Assembly: GCF_910594985.1 (NCBI RefSeq)
Contig: NZ_CAJVCE010000029.1
Location: 1 to 62,500 of the forward strand
DNA from: Paenibacillus allorhizosphaerae
Lineage (GTDB): Bacteria > Bacillota > Bacilli > Paenibacillales > NBRC-103111
DNA: 62,500 nt
Direction of reading: 5' to 3'
In this document: piece by piece, positions 16,305-23,432 of the stretch
Layout: each line of letters begins with the position of its first letter
Numbering within the stretch: the stretch's first letter is position 1
Translations under genes and position numbers: made by a program
Notes under the pieces: generated by a model
What the model was told of the DNA's origin: nothing
What the model saw: only the letters and a program-made list of their open reading frames with translations
Database searches by the model: none

Positions 16305-16348
16305 ACGGTCTGGCTACTTGAAGGACTTCGATCAGGAGTTTTTCTTAT
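16305..16348 (+). repeat. 44-bp dispersed repeat, copy 1
   Basis: From ACGGTCTGGCTACT to GGAGTTTTTCTTAT. It matches 34022-34065 at 36 of 44 positions with no gaps. The centre can form a weak stem before the T-run. Function unknown; see the matching finding. Confidence 0.6.
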
Positions 16349-16410
16349 TTTTACGGCAACTTTTCCTTATGCCTATTTGACGGACGATACGTCGGTAAGG
16401 TTGCATTCAT

Positions 16411-16439
16411 GCATGAACTTTTTGCTGTGAGGAATAATA
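16411..16439 (+). promoter_or_regulatory. Candidate sigma-G promoter of sspF
   Basis: GCATG (16411-16415), 17 bases and AATAATA (16433-16439) match sigma-G hexamers at 4/5 and 6/7 positions. Small acid-soluble spore protein genes are typically made by sigma-G. Confidence 0.55.
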
Positions 16440-16485
16440 CTTCATAACTTGATCAATTGAGCAAGTGAGGGAGGATGAGTAAATA

Positions 16486-16863
16486 ATGGGACGCAGAAGC
16501 CGCAGAGGCATCATGTCGGAAGAATTCAAATATGAGCTGGCCAAAGATCTCGGCTTTTATGAGACGGTACAGCGTGAAGGCTGGGCGGGAATCCGGACGA
16601 AGGATGCCGGGAATATGGTGAAACGGGCCATTCAAATCGCGGAGCAGACCCTCGCGCAGCAACAACAGCAGCAAAGATCGCCGCAAAACGCCGCATCGTA
16701 CGGGCAGCCGGCTTATGCACAGCCGCTTCCGAGTTCTATGGCGGCTCGGCCGCAATACGCAGCTGCTCCCGCATATATCCCTGTAACGGCCCAGCCTTAC
16801 ATGCAGCCGTCCGGCGCCGGGATGCAGCAGCCGTACGGCTCGCAATATCAAACTCCGCAATGA
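16486..16863 (+). CDS. sspF: SspF-like small acid-soluble spore protein with a long C-terminal tail
   Basis: Residues 1-57 match the alpha/beta-type SASP SspF (GIMSEEFKYELAKDLGFY, then AGNMVKRAIQIAEQ), a forespore DNA-binding protein protecting spore DNA. B. subtilis SspF ends about there at 61 aa. This protein continues to 125 aa with a low-complexity tail (58-125): a run of six Gln, then Tyr/Pro/Ala/Gln/Met-rich sequence. The reading frame is intact, with GGGAGGATGAG before the ATG and a strong terminator after the stop. The tail may drive self-association or surface contacts, which is inference. A sigma-G-type promoter lies upstream. Confidence 0.9.
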   Translation: MGRRSRRGIMSEEFKYELAKDLGFYETVQREGWAGIRTKDAGNMVKRAIQIAEQTLAQQQQQQRSPQNAASYGQPAYAQPLPSSMAARPQYAAAPAYIPVTAQPYMQPSGAGMQQPYGSQYQTPQ

Positions 16864-16892
16864 CGGTTTGCAGCAGGGAAGAGCCATAAAAG

Positions 16893-16930
16893 AAAGCTAA
16901 AGCGCGCAAGAGACGGCTTTAGCTTTTTTT
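16893..16930 (+). terminator. Terminator after sspF
   Basis: A perfect 11-bp stem, AAAGCTAAAGC (16893-16903) with GCTTTAGCTTT (16916-16926), is followed by a T-run. Confidence 0.88.
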
Positions 16931-17013
16931 TGTTATCATTTTGGTATAGTATTAGATATAAATGGCACGAGCCCCCAAATTCGGGCTTTAGACAGGTTAA
17001 AGAAGGTGTCGTA

Positions 17014-17868
17014 ATGAAAGTATTCGAGAAAGCGCCGGCTAAAATCAATTTATCGCTAGATGTTTTACATAAACGGCAGGATGGATATCATGAGGTTGAG
17101 ATGGTCATGACGATGGTTGATCTTGCGGACCGCATCGAGATGCAGGAACTGCCCCGCGACACGATCATTATTTCAAGTCAAGCCGGATACATACCGTTGG
17201 ATGAGAAAAACTTGGCTTTTCAGGCTGCGCGGCTGATTAAAGACCGGTATGACGTGCGTCAAGGCGTCTATATTCATTTGGACAAAAAAATTCCGGTAGC
17301 GGCCGGACTTGCAGGCGGCAGCAGCGACGCGGCGGCGACGTTGCGCGGACTCAATCGGCTGTGGAGGCTGAACATCGGTTCGGAGGAGCTGCAGCGGCTC
17401 GGGGCAGAGCTTGGCTCAGACGTTCCCTTTTGCGTGACGGGAGGAACGGCTATCGCCCGAGGGCGCGGCGAAAAGCTGGAGCCGATCGAATCGCCGCCAC
17501 AGTGCTGGGTTGTATTGGCCAAGCCCCCGATCAACGTGTCGACTCATGAAATATACGGAAAGCTGGATGCGAAGGCGATCCGTAAGCACCCGTCGACGTC
17601 CGGAATGCTGAGGGCGATTCGGGAGAAACGATTCGATATGGTGTGCTCAGAGCTCGGAAATGTACTGGAGGAGGTCACCTTTGACCTGTATCCGGAGGTG
17701 CGGCAGCTGAGAGAGGTCATGCAGCGTCTCGGGGCGGACGGCGTGCTGATGTCGGGAAGCGGGCCTACCGTATTCGGTCTGGTCTCGAAAGAATCAAAGG
17801 TCGCGCGCATCTATAATGGACTTAGAGGATTTTGCAAAGAAGTGTACGCAGTGAGGCTGCTGACTTAG
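17014..17868 (+). CDS. ispE: 4-diphosphocytidyl-2-C-methyl-D-erythritol kinase
   Basis: GHMP-family kinase of the MEP isoprenoid pathway (CDP-ME to CDP-ME 2-phosphate). Motifs: PAKINLSL near the N-terminus, the ATP-binding PVAAGLAGGSSDAAA, and the C-terminal LMSGSGPTVFG. The ATG at 17014 follows AGAAGGTG and gives 284 aa, the usual length; the open frame extends 28 codons upstream without support. It precedes purR as in B. subtilis. Confidence 0.96.
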   Translation: MKVFEKAPAKINLSLDVLHKRQDGYHEVEMVMTMVDLADRIEMQELPRDTIIISSQAGYIPLDEKNLAFQAARLIKDRYDVRQGVYIHLDKKIPVAAGLAGGSSDAAATLRGLNRLWRLNIGSEELQRLGAELGSDVPFCVTGGTAIARGRGEKLEPIESPPQCWVVLAKPPINVSTHEIYGKLDAKAIRKHPSTSGMLRAIREKRFDMVCSELGNVLEEVTFDLYPEVRQLREVMQRLGADGVLMSGSGPTVFGLVSKESKVARIYNGLRGFCKEVYAVRLLT

Positions 17869-18002
17869 TCAGCCGCCTTGTGTTATGTTTGTGTAAGGAA
17901 AATTTTCATGAACTAACTTGAATAAATACGTATAAAAATGGTATATTTGCTTATAATATTCGGATTTTAACTACATTATTTATTGTTCTGGGGGGACACG
18001 TG

Positions 18003-18836
18003 ATGAAAAAACTTAAAAGAAGCGCAAGATTGGTCGAGATGACGCAATACTTGCTTTTTCGCCCCCATACGCTTATTCCTTTGACGACGTTCGCGGATCG
18101 TTATCATTCTGCCAAATCTTCGATCAGTGAAGACTTGGCTATCATAAAAGAAGTGTTTGAAGAGGAAGGCCTTGGGGAGTTGACGACGCTGGCCGGAGCG
18201 GCAGGAGGCGTCAAATTCATTCCGAAAGTATCGAAAGCGAATTCACTGCGGATCGTCGAACAACTGTGCCGACAACTGGAGCAGCCGGAGCGGGTTTTGC
18301 CGGGCGGATATTTGTATATGTCCGATATTATGGGCCAGCCGATGATTTTGAACGAGGTGGGCAAAATGTTCGCCTCCGTTTTTGCCGCAAGCGATATCGA
18401 TGTCGTTATGACGGTAGAAACGAAGGGGATCCCGTTAGCTTACGCAACGGCCACCTACTTGAACTTGCCGGTCGTCATTGTGCGCCGGGACAACAAGGTA
18501 ACGGAAGGCTCGGCGGTCAGCATCAACTATGTATCCGGTTCGAATAAACGGATTCAGACGATGTCGTTGTCGCGTCGTGCGCTCAAGGAAGAATCGAAGG
18601 TGCTCATTATCGACGACTTCATGCGCGTCGGTGGCACGATCCACGGCATGATGGATTTGCTGCAGGAATTTAAAGCGACGGTCAAGGGGGTCGGCGTATT
18701 CGTCGAGTCGGGCGAAGTGGAGGAACATTTGATCGACGAATACGTATCGCTCGCCAAGCTATCCGCCGTAGACCCGAAGACCAAACAAATTACCGTGGAA
18801 CCGGGCAATTATTTTAAACATAACGAATTCATATAG
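18003..18836 (+). CDS. purR: Purine operon repressor PurR
   Basis: PurR (277 aa) has an N-terminal winged helix (about 1-75) and a phosphoribosyltransferase-fold domain that senses PRPP. The PRPP-binding motif VLIIDDFMRVGGTI is clear. I prefer the ATG at 18003 to the overlapping GTG at 18000 because the GGGGGG site is then seven bases away. A TATAAT lies at 17952-17957, and a single PurBox-like 13-mer (AATATTCGGATTT, 17955-17967) overlaps it. PurBoxes normally occur in pairs, so autoregulation is only a possibility. ridA follows after 12 bases. Confidence 0.95.
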   Translation: MKKLKRSARLVEMTQYLLFRPHTLIPLTTFADRYHSAKSSISEDLAIIKEVFEEEGLGELTTLAGAAGGVKFIPKVSKANSLRIVEQLCRQLEQPERVLPGGYLYMSDIMGQPMILNEVGKMFASVFAASDIDVVMTVETKGIPLAYATATYLNLPVVIVRRDNKVTEGSAVSINYVSGSNKRIQTMSLSRRALKEESKVLIIDDFMRVGGTIHGMMDLLQEFKATVKGVGVFVESGEVEEHLIDEYVSLAKLSAVDPKTKQITVEPGNYFKHNEFI

Positions 18837-18848
18837 GAGTGATAAACG

Positions 18849-19235
18849 ATGACATTGAAAAAAGTGTCGACGACAGAGGCACCGGCAGCGATCGGACCGT
18901 ATTCACAAGCCGTGCAATTCGGCAATTTGCTGTTCACTTCCGGGCAAATCCCGCTTGGTCTGGACGGCCAAGTCGTGGCCGGCGGCGTGGAGGAACAAAC
19001 GCATCAAGTATTCCGTAATTTACAGGCGGTGCTGGCAGGCGCAGGAACCGATTTCCAGCAAGTGATTAAAGCAACCGTTTTCATCAAAGACATGAATCAG
19101 TTTGGAACCATCAATGAAATTTACGCTTCGTACTTCGGCGATCACAAACCGGCACGTTCGACCGTCGAAGTCGCCCGTCTGCCGAAGGATGTTCTTGTCG
19201 AAATCGAGCTGATTGCGGCGGTTAATGTCGAATAA
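18849..19235 (+). CDS. ridA: RidA family enamine/imine deaminase (YabJ)
   Basis: Cytosolic trimeric RidA (128 aa) hydrolyses reactive enamine/imine intermediates of PLP enzymes. Conserved segments are AIGPYSQAV, LFTSGQIPL, KATVFIKDMNQF and the PARSTVEV block with the substrate-binding Arg. GGAGTG precedes the ATG. The pairing with purR matches B. subtilis purR-yabJ and suggests one transcript. Confidence 0.95.
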   Translation: MTLKKVSTTEAPAAIGPYSQAVQFGNLLFTSGQIPLGLDGQVVAGGVEEQTHQVFRNLQAVLAGAGTDFQQVIKATVFIKDMNQFGTINEIYASYFGDHKPARSTVEVARLPKDVLVEIELIAAVNVE

Positions 19236-19286
19236 TTTCTAATTTATAAATTATTTATAAAATTCAATAAAAAACTTCTTTTGCAA

Positions 19287-19315
19287 GAAGGAATCAGGCG
19301 CAAAATGTGGAATTT
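19287..19315 (+). promoter_or_regulatory. Sigma-H promoter of spoVG
   Basis: GAAGGAATC (19287-19295), 11 bases and GTGGAATTT (19307-19315) match the sigma-H pattern RnAGGAwWW / RnnGAATww with one mismatch. The B. subtilis spoVG promoter has the same spacing and the same GTGGAATT -10. A 6-bp hairpin (CTTCTT/AAGAAG) overlaps the -35. Confidence 0.75.
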
Positions 19316-19358
19316 ATAGCACAAGTCCTTTGAAATGGAAAAAGGTGGTGAAACTTAA

Positions 19359-19643
19359 GTGCAAATTACAGATGTCAGGCTTCGCCGGGTTAACTCCGAA
19401 GGCAGAATGAAAGCCATTGCTTCCATTACCATCGATAACGAATTCGTGGTTCATGATATTCGTGTGATTGACGGTAACAACGGAATGTTCGTGGCTATGC
19501 CTAGCAAACGGACTCCGGATGGTGAGTTTCGGGATATCGCTCACCCGATCTCGTCTTCTACTCGTGAGAAGATTCAAGCCGCTGTGCTAGCAGAGTACGA
19601 GCGTGCCGCAACGGAAGAAGAAGTCATTGAAGAAGGCGCGTAA
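19359..19643 (+). CDS. spoVG: Septation and RNA-binding regulator SpoVG
   Basis: SpoVG (94 aa) is a small site-specific RNA/DNA-binding protein affecting asymmetric septation and many post-exponential genes. The sequence QITDVRLRRVNSEGRMKAIASITIDNEFVVHDIRVIDG matches the family through its core (broken here only by my reading, not by gaps). The start is GTG 19359 with AAAGGTGG eight bases upstream. It is a single-gene unit with a sigma-H promoter and its own terminator. Confidence 0.96.
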   Translation: MQITDVRLRRVNSEGRMKAIASITIDNEFVVHDIRVIDGNNGMFVAMPSKRTPDGEFRDIAHPISSSTREKIQAAVLAEYERAATEEEVIEEGA

Positions 19644-19655
19644 CGTTTGATTTGC

Positions 19656-19690
19656 AAGAGGGCCCCGACCGGGCTCTCTTTTCTTTTTTT
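19656..19690 (+). terminator. Terminator after spoVG
   Basis: AAGAGGGCCC (19656-19665) pairs with GGGCTCTCTT (19671-19680), one G.U. A T-rich tract follows. Confidence 0.85.
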
Positions 19691-19852
19691 GGGAAGTAAG
19701 CTATATTGGAAATAGGTTCGCCTGCGCCTAATCGCCCGTTTGGGGTGATTTGGCTTTATTTTTTGAATTGCGGCTGCTCGACCTGGAATGGCCTTTGTAG
19801 AGGGTTTTCTTATTGTGGACTCATTTATTTTTTAAAAGGAGTTGGAACGCGC

Positions 19853-21259
19853 TTGAACATCATGGGAATCGTCTTGGCTGCGGGTCAAGGCAAGCGGATG
19901 AAATCGAAACTGTACAAGGTGCTGCATAAAGTATGCGGGAAACCGATGGTCGGACACGTCGTTACGACGCTTGAAAATATAAACGTTACCCGTTCCGTCG
20001 TTATCGTTGGACACGGCGCGGATGCGGTGCAATCGTATTTGGGTGACCGGGTGGAATATGCGCTGCAAGAACAACAGCTAGGCACAGGGCACGCCGTTCT
20101 GCAGGCGAAAGCGCTTCTCGGTTCGGAAGAAGGGCTGACGATCGTCATATGCGGGGATACGCCGCTTGTCTCGGAGGAGACGCTGCAGGGACTAATTCAA
20201 CTGCATCAGCAGAAAGGCGCGGCCGGAACGATTTTGACGGCGGATATCGATAACCCTCGCGGGTACGGCCGAATCATTCGCGATACGAACGGTACCGTGA
20301 AGCGGATCGTCGAAGAGAAAGATTGCAACGACACGGAGCGACTCGTTCGCGAAATCAATACCGGAACGTACTGTTTTGACAACAAAAAATTGTTCGAGGC
20401 GCTATCGCAGGTGAAAAACGATAACGCGCAGAACGAATATTATATTACGGATGTCATCGGCATTTTGACAAGCCAAAATGAAATAGTCGAAGGCTACGTG
20501 ATGCAGGATGCGGCCGAGTCGATCGGCGTCAATGACCGCCTTGCGCTATCGGAAGCGGAGCGGCTGATGCGGGAGCGGATTAACCGCAAACATATGCTGG
20601 ACGGTGTGACCATTATCGACCCGGCGGCGACATATATCGAGGCGGATGTGAAAATAGGGGCGGACACGGTCATTTTGCCTGGAACGCTCATTAAAGGACG
20701 TACTACGATCGGGGAAGACTGCGTCATTGGTCCGCAAACCGATATAACCGACAGCACGATTGCAAGCGGTGTAACCGTGAAACAGTCCGTAGTGCAGGAA
20801 GCTTCCGTCGGAAACGGCACATCCATCGGTCCGTTTGCCTATCTTCGTCCGGGTGCGGATCTTGGGGAAAATGTCAAGATCGGCGACTTTGTCGAAATCA
20901 AAAATGCAAAGCTCGGCGATGAAGCGAAGGTGTCCCACCTCAGTTACATCGGCGATGCGGTGATCGGACGCAATGTCAATTTCGGCTGCGGTGCGATTAC
21001 CGTCAATTACGACGGCTTTAACAAACAGCTGACCGAGGTCGAGGACGACGCCTTTGTCGGGAGCAACGTCAATCTGATTGCCCCGGTGAAAATCGGCAAG
21101 GGTGCCTATGTGGTCGCCGGATCGACCATAACGAGCAACGTGGATGCGAATGATATGGCCATTGCCCGTGAACGCCAAGTGAACAAGGCGGGTTATGCAG
21201 AAAAGCTGCGGAACAAATTTGCCGCGAAAAAGCGGGCTTCGAAGCAAAACCGGGAGTAA
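19853..21259 (+). CDS. glmU: Bifunctional GlmU
   Basis: GlmU makes UDP-GlcNAc from glucosamine-1-phosphate: C-terminal acetyltransferase then N-terminal uridylyltransferase. The N-terminal signature LAAGQGKRMKSK begins a few residues in, GTGHAVLQA and CGDTPLV follow, and the C-terminal half is a left-handed beta-helix of hexapeptide repeats. I start at TTG 19853, eleven bases after AAGGAG, giving 468 aa; an ATG lies three codons later. In B. subtilis prs follows glmU, but here the next gene is rplY. Confidence 0.95.
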   Translation: MNIMGIVLAAGQGKRMKSKLYKVLHKVCGKPMVGHVVTTLENINVTRSVVIVGHGADAVQSYLGDRVEYALQEQQLGTGHAVLQAKALLGSEEGLTIVICGDTPLVSEETLQGLIQLHQQKGAAGTILTADIDNPRGYGRIIRDTNGTVKRIVEEKDCNDTERLVREINTGTYCFDNKKLFEALSQVKNDNAQNEYYITDVIGILTSQNEIVEGYVMQDAAESIGVNDRLALSEAERLMRERINRKHMLDGVTIIDPAATYIEADVKIGADTVILPGTLIKGRTTIGEDCVIGPQTDITDSTIASGVTVKQSVVQEASVGNGTSIGPFAYLRPGADLGENVKIGDFVEIKNAKLGDEAKVSHLSYIGDAVIGRNVNFGCGAITVNYDGFNKQLTEVEDDAFVGSNVNLIAPVKIGKGAYVVAGSTITSNVDANDMAIARERQVNKAGYAEKLRNKFAAKKRASKQNRE

Positions 21260-21300
21260 CAGCGGACGGTTGGCCTTAAAAATTTCAAAAACATGTTTTG

Positions 21301-21353
21301 AACCTCCTTCAATTGGGTAAAGTAGTAGAAGCTTGGATTGAAGGAGGTTTTTT
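21301..21353 (+). promoter_or_regulatory. Long hairpin that buries the rplY ribosome-binding site
   Basis: AACCTCCTTCAAT (21301-21313) is the exact reverse complement of ATTGAAGGAGGTT (21337-21349), a 13-bp perfect stem with a 23-base loop. The right arm contains AAGGAGG, the rplY ribosome-binding site, and runs straight into TTTTTT before the ATG at 21357. It can act as the glmU terminator and would also block rplY translation in any read-through mRNA. Confidence 0.75.
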
Positions 21354-21356
21354 ACT

Positions 21357-21992
21357 ATGTCCACAACAATGAAAGCAGAAGCGCGTACAGGCTCAACCAA
21401 AGGAGATCGTAAGCAGCTTCGCGCCCAGGGCAAAATCCCGGGTGTCGTGTATGGTAAAAAAGTACCGCAAACCGCTATTAGCATCGATCAGAAAGAGCTG
21501 CTTGCCGTGCTGAAGTCGAATCCGCACGCGATTATCGATATGGATGTGCCGCAAATCGGCAAACAACCGGTCATGATTAATGAAGTACAGCGCGATCCGC
21601 TCAGCCGCCAGCTGCTGCACGTCGATTTTCATCAAATCAACATGGACGAGCCGGTCAATACAACGGTCCGTCTCGAATTCGTCGGAGACCCGGCAGGCGT
21701 GCAAGCCGGCGGAATCCTGCAGCTTCAGCGCCACGAAGTGGATATCCGCTGCTTGCCGAATCAAATCCCTTCCGCGATTCAAGTCGATGTAAGCGGGCTT
21801 GAAATCGGCGATAACATGCTGGTTTCACAGCTGGCGCTCGCGGACAACATTGAAGTGAAATCCGATCCGAACGACGTTCTTGCGACCATTTTGCTGCCGC
21901 AGAAAGAAGCGGAGCCGGAGGCGACGGAGGAAGAACCGGCTGCGAAGACGGACAAGACCGAAGCGGCTGAGCCTGCGGAAGAAACGGTGTAA
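21357..21992 (+). CDS. rplY: 50S ribosomal protein L25 / general stress protein Ctc
   Basis: L25/TL5/Ctc family protein (211 aa) that binds 5S rRNA. Residues 1-95 form the L25 domain (EARTGSTKGDRKQLRAQG, RDPLSRQLLHVDFHQI) and the rest the TL5/Ctc C-terminal beta domain. It ends in an acidic Glu/Ala-rich tail (about 180-211), common in the long forms. ctc is a sigma-B stress gene in B. subtilis; I see no sigma-B promoter here. The ribosome-binding site lies inside the 13-bp hairpin just upstream. Confidence 0.95.
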   Translation: MSTTMKAEARTGSTKGDRKQLRAQGKIPGVVYGKKVPQTAISIDQKELLAVLKSNPHAIIDMDVPQIGKQPVMINEVQRDPLSRQLLHVDFHQINMDEPVNTTVRLEFVGDPAGVQAGGILQLQRHEVDIRCLPNQIPSAIQVDVSGLEIGDNMLVSQLALADNIEVKSDPNDVLATILLPQKEAEPEATEEEPAAKTDKTEAAEPAEETV

Positions 21993-22002
21993 CTGCTGTG
22001 AG

Positions 22003-22031
22003 AGAGCGCCTGAAGGAAGGGCGCTCTTTTT
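22003..22031 (+). terminator. Terminator after rplY
   Basis: AGAGCGCC (22003-22010) and GGCGCTCT (22019-22026) form a perfect 8-bp stem followed by TTTTT. Confidence 0.85.
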
Positions 22032-22134
22032 CATATGTGAAGGTCGGCCGAAGCTGGTCCGGTAAAGCAGGAGGTAAATGCCCGGTCTCGCAATCATGAT
22101 GGTTTATGTCGCATCGCAAACGACTTTTGTCGGA

Positions 22135-22164
22135 TTGGCGCACGAAACCTTTTTGCGATATGAT
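22135..22164 (+). promoter_or_regulatory. Candidate sigma-A promoter of pth
   Basis: TTGGCG (22135-22140), 18 bases, TATGAT (22159-22164). It lies after the rplY terminator and 55 bases before pth. Confidence 0.5.
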
Positions 22165-22218
22165 GTTATAAACGGTTCTAATTTGGCTGTGGTCAGCATG
22201 GATTGTGAAAGGGGCAAG

Positions 22219-22785
22219 ATGGGGTTGAAATGGTTTGTTGGTCTCGGCAATCCGGGACGGCAATATGAAACGACGCGTCATAATATCGGCTTCATGGCGA
22301 TTGACCGGTTTGCTGAGCAGCACGGGATCAAAATCGCGCAAAGTAAATGCAAAGGGCTGCTCGGCGAAGGACATGTGGCCGGGCAAAAAGTATATTTGCT
22401 GAAGCCGCAAACGTATATGAACTTATCCGGGGAATCCATACGTGCATTTATGGATTTCTACAAAGCTTCAATAGAGGATTTGGTCGTCATTTACGACGAT
22501 TTGGATACGCCGTTCGGCAATATTCGGCTTCGCTATCAGGGAAGCGCAGGAGGACATAACGGGATCAAGTCGACGATCCAGCATCTCGGCACGCAGTCGT
22601 TTAACCGGATTCGTATGGGGATCTCCCGTCCGGCACCGGGAAGAGAAGTGGTAGACTATGTTCTCGGTTCATTCACGAAGGAGGAGGCGCAAACGATGCC
22701 GAGCGTCCTAGATAAGACGGCCGAAGCGATGGAACATTTGCTGACGAATTCTTTCGAGAAAACGATGGGCAAATACAATGCATAG
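22219..22785 (+). CDS. pth: Peptidyl-tRNA hydrolase
   Basis: Pth releases tRNA from stalled peptidyl-tRNA (called spoVC in B. subtilis). The N-terminus VGLGNPGRQYETTRHNIGF contains the conserved Asn and catalytic His region, with KPQTYMNLSG and VVIYDDLDTPFG following. The ATG at 22219 gives 188 aa, with AAAGGGG four to five bases away. TTG at 22225 fits the family N-terminus (MKWFVGLG) equally well, so the start is uncertain by two codons. Confidence 0.95.
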   Translation: MGLKWFVGLGNPGRQYETTRHNIGFMAIDRFAEQHGIKIAQSKCKGLLGEGHVAGQKVYLLKPQTYMNLSGESIRAFMDFYKASIEDLVVIYDDLDTPFGNIRLRYQGSAGGHNGIKSTIQHLGTQSFNRIRMGISRPAPGREVVDYVLGSFTKEEAQTMPSVLDKTAEAMEHLLTNSFEKTMGKYNA

Positions 22786-22800
22786 CGGTACATAGACAGA

Positions 22801-22830
22801 GGCTAAGATTCTCCCGATCTGGACATAATG
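22801..22830 (+). promoter_or_regulatory. Candidate sigma-F promoter of fin
   Basis: GGCTA (22801-22805), 15 bases, GGACATAATG (22821-22830). The -10 is a perfect match to GGnnAnnMTn, the -35 is weak (3/5). fin is sigma-F dependent in B. subtilis. The gin promoter has nearly the same -10. Confidence 0.42.
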
Positions 22831-22884
22831 TTTAAAAATGTGTTTTGCCGGAGTCGTTCGGTAAAGACGGGAGGAGTTCTACCT

Positions 22885-23115
22885 ATGGCTATTAAATATA
22901 CTTGTCGTCATTGTCAAACCTCGATCGGGGAAATTCATCAAAACGGGGTTAGCGAATACCAGCTGGGCTTCCATTTCTTGACCCCCGAGGAACGTAGAGA
23001 TATAATATCATATGACCCAAGTGGGGACGTCACCGTGAAGGTAGTATGCGATTACTGCCGTGAAGCGCTTGAAGCCCATCCGGAGCTTTCGCTGCTGGGG
23101 AGTCCTCTGCAATAA
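22885..23115 (+). CDS. fin: Anti-sigma-F factor Fin (YabK)
   Basis: Fin (76 aa) inhibits sigma-F RNA polymerase in the forespore, helping the switch to sigma-G. Two zinc-binding pairs are visible: CRHC near the N-terminus (YTCRHCQTSIGEI) and CDYC in the C-terminal half. Length and position between pth and mfd match B. subtilis yabK. The ATG follows GGGAGGAG. With gin at 878, the window carries two small zinc proteins of the forespore sigma switch. Confidence 0.93.
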   Translation: MAIKYTCRHCQTSIGEIHQNGVSEYQLGFHFLTPEERRDIISYDPSGDVTVKVVCDYCREALEAHPELSLLGSPLQ

Positions 23116-23165
23116 GGGTTTTTTTCGTATTTCGGCTATCCGGATGTTTTTTACTTAGTGGACCG

Positions 23166-23196
23166 GCCTAAAGCGTGAACCGCTCTAGGCTTTTTT
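23166..23196 (+). terminator. Terminator after fin
   Basis: GCCTAAAGCG (23166-23175) pairs with CGCTCTAGGC (23181-23190) with one mismatch, then TTTTTT. Confidence 0.75.
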
Positions 23197-23358
23197 ATAA
23201 CATCAGAATTATTAGGTTTCAATATAGCTGAACAATTTTGATGTTTCAAGAAATGCTTCCGCTAAAACACGAATGTATCTTCCTCGAAAGGGCTTCGGTC
23301 AGAAGCTTTTCTTTACGACGTGTAAGCATTTCTTTGCTGATTGTTCATTGTCTTGGTT

Positions 23359-23394
23359 AAACGTCTGCCGCCACCCGGGCGGCATTAGACGTTT
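23359..23394 (+). promoter_or_regulatory. Long hairpin upstream of mfd
   Basis: AAACGTCT plus GCCGCC pair with GGCGGC plus AGACGTTT (8 + 6 bp, 3-base bulge ATT, loop ACCCG). No T-run follows directly, so it is unlikely to be a plain terminator. It ends 38 bases before the mfd start. Confidence 0.55.
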
Positions 23395-23432
23395 ATCCTT
23401 GTGTTTACGTGGCTCGAGAGGAGTGTCCAGCT

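Larger units (their letters stand above)
16177..16485 (+). other. Intergenic region veg - sspF
   Basis: About 310 bases. They hold the veg terminator, one copy of a 44-bp dispersed repeat (16305-16348) and a sigma-G promoter for sspF. No start-codon-bearing frame is convincing. Confidence 0.7.
23116..23432 (+). other. Intergenic region fin - mfd
   Basis: About 317 bases with the fin terminator, an AT-rich stretch that may hold the mfd promoter (no clear hexamer pair), and a strong GC-rich hairpin at 23359-23394. Confidence 0.6.

Noticed and set aside
17955..17967. Single PurBox-like 13-mer overlapping a -10 of purR
   Set aside because: PurR operators need two boxes at a fixed distance. I found no partner box, so it is mentioned only in the purR entry.
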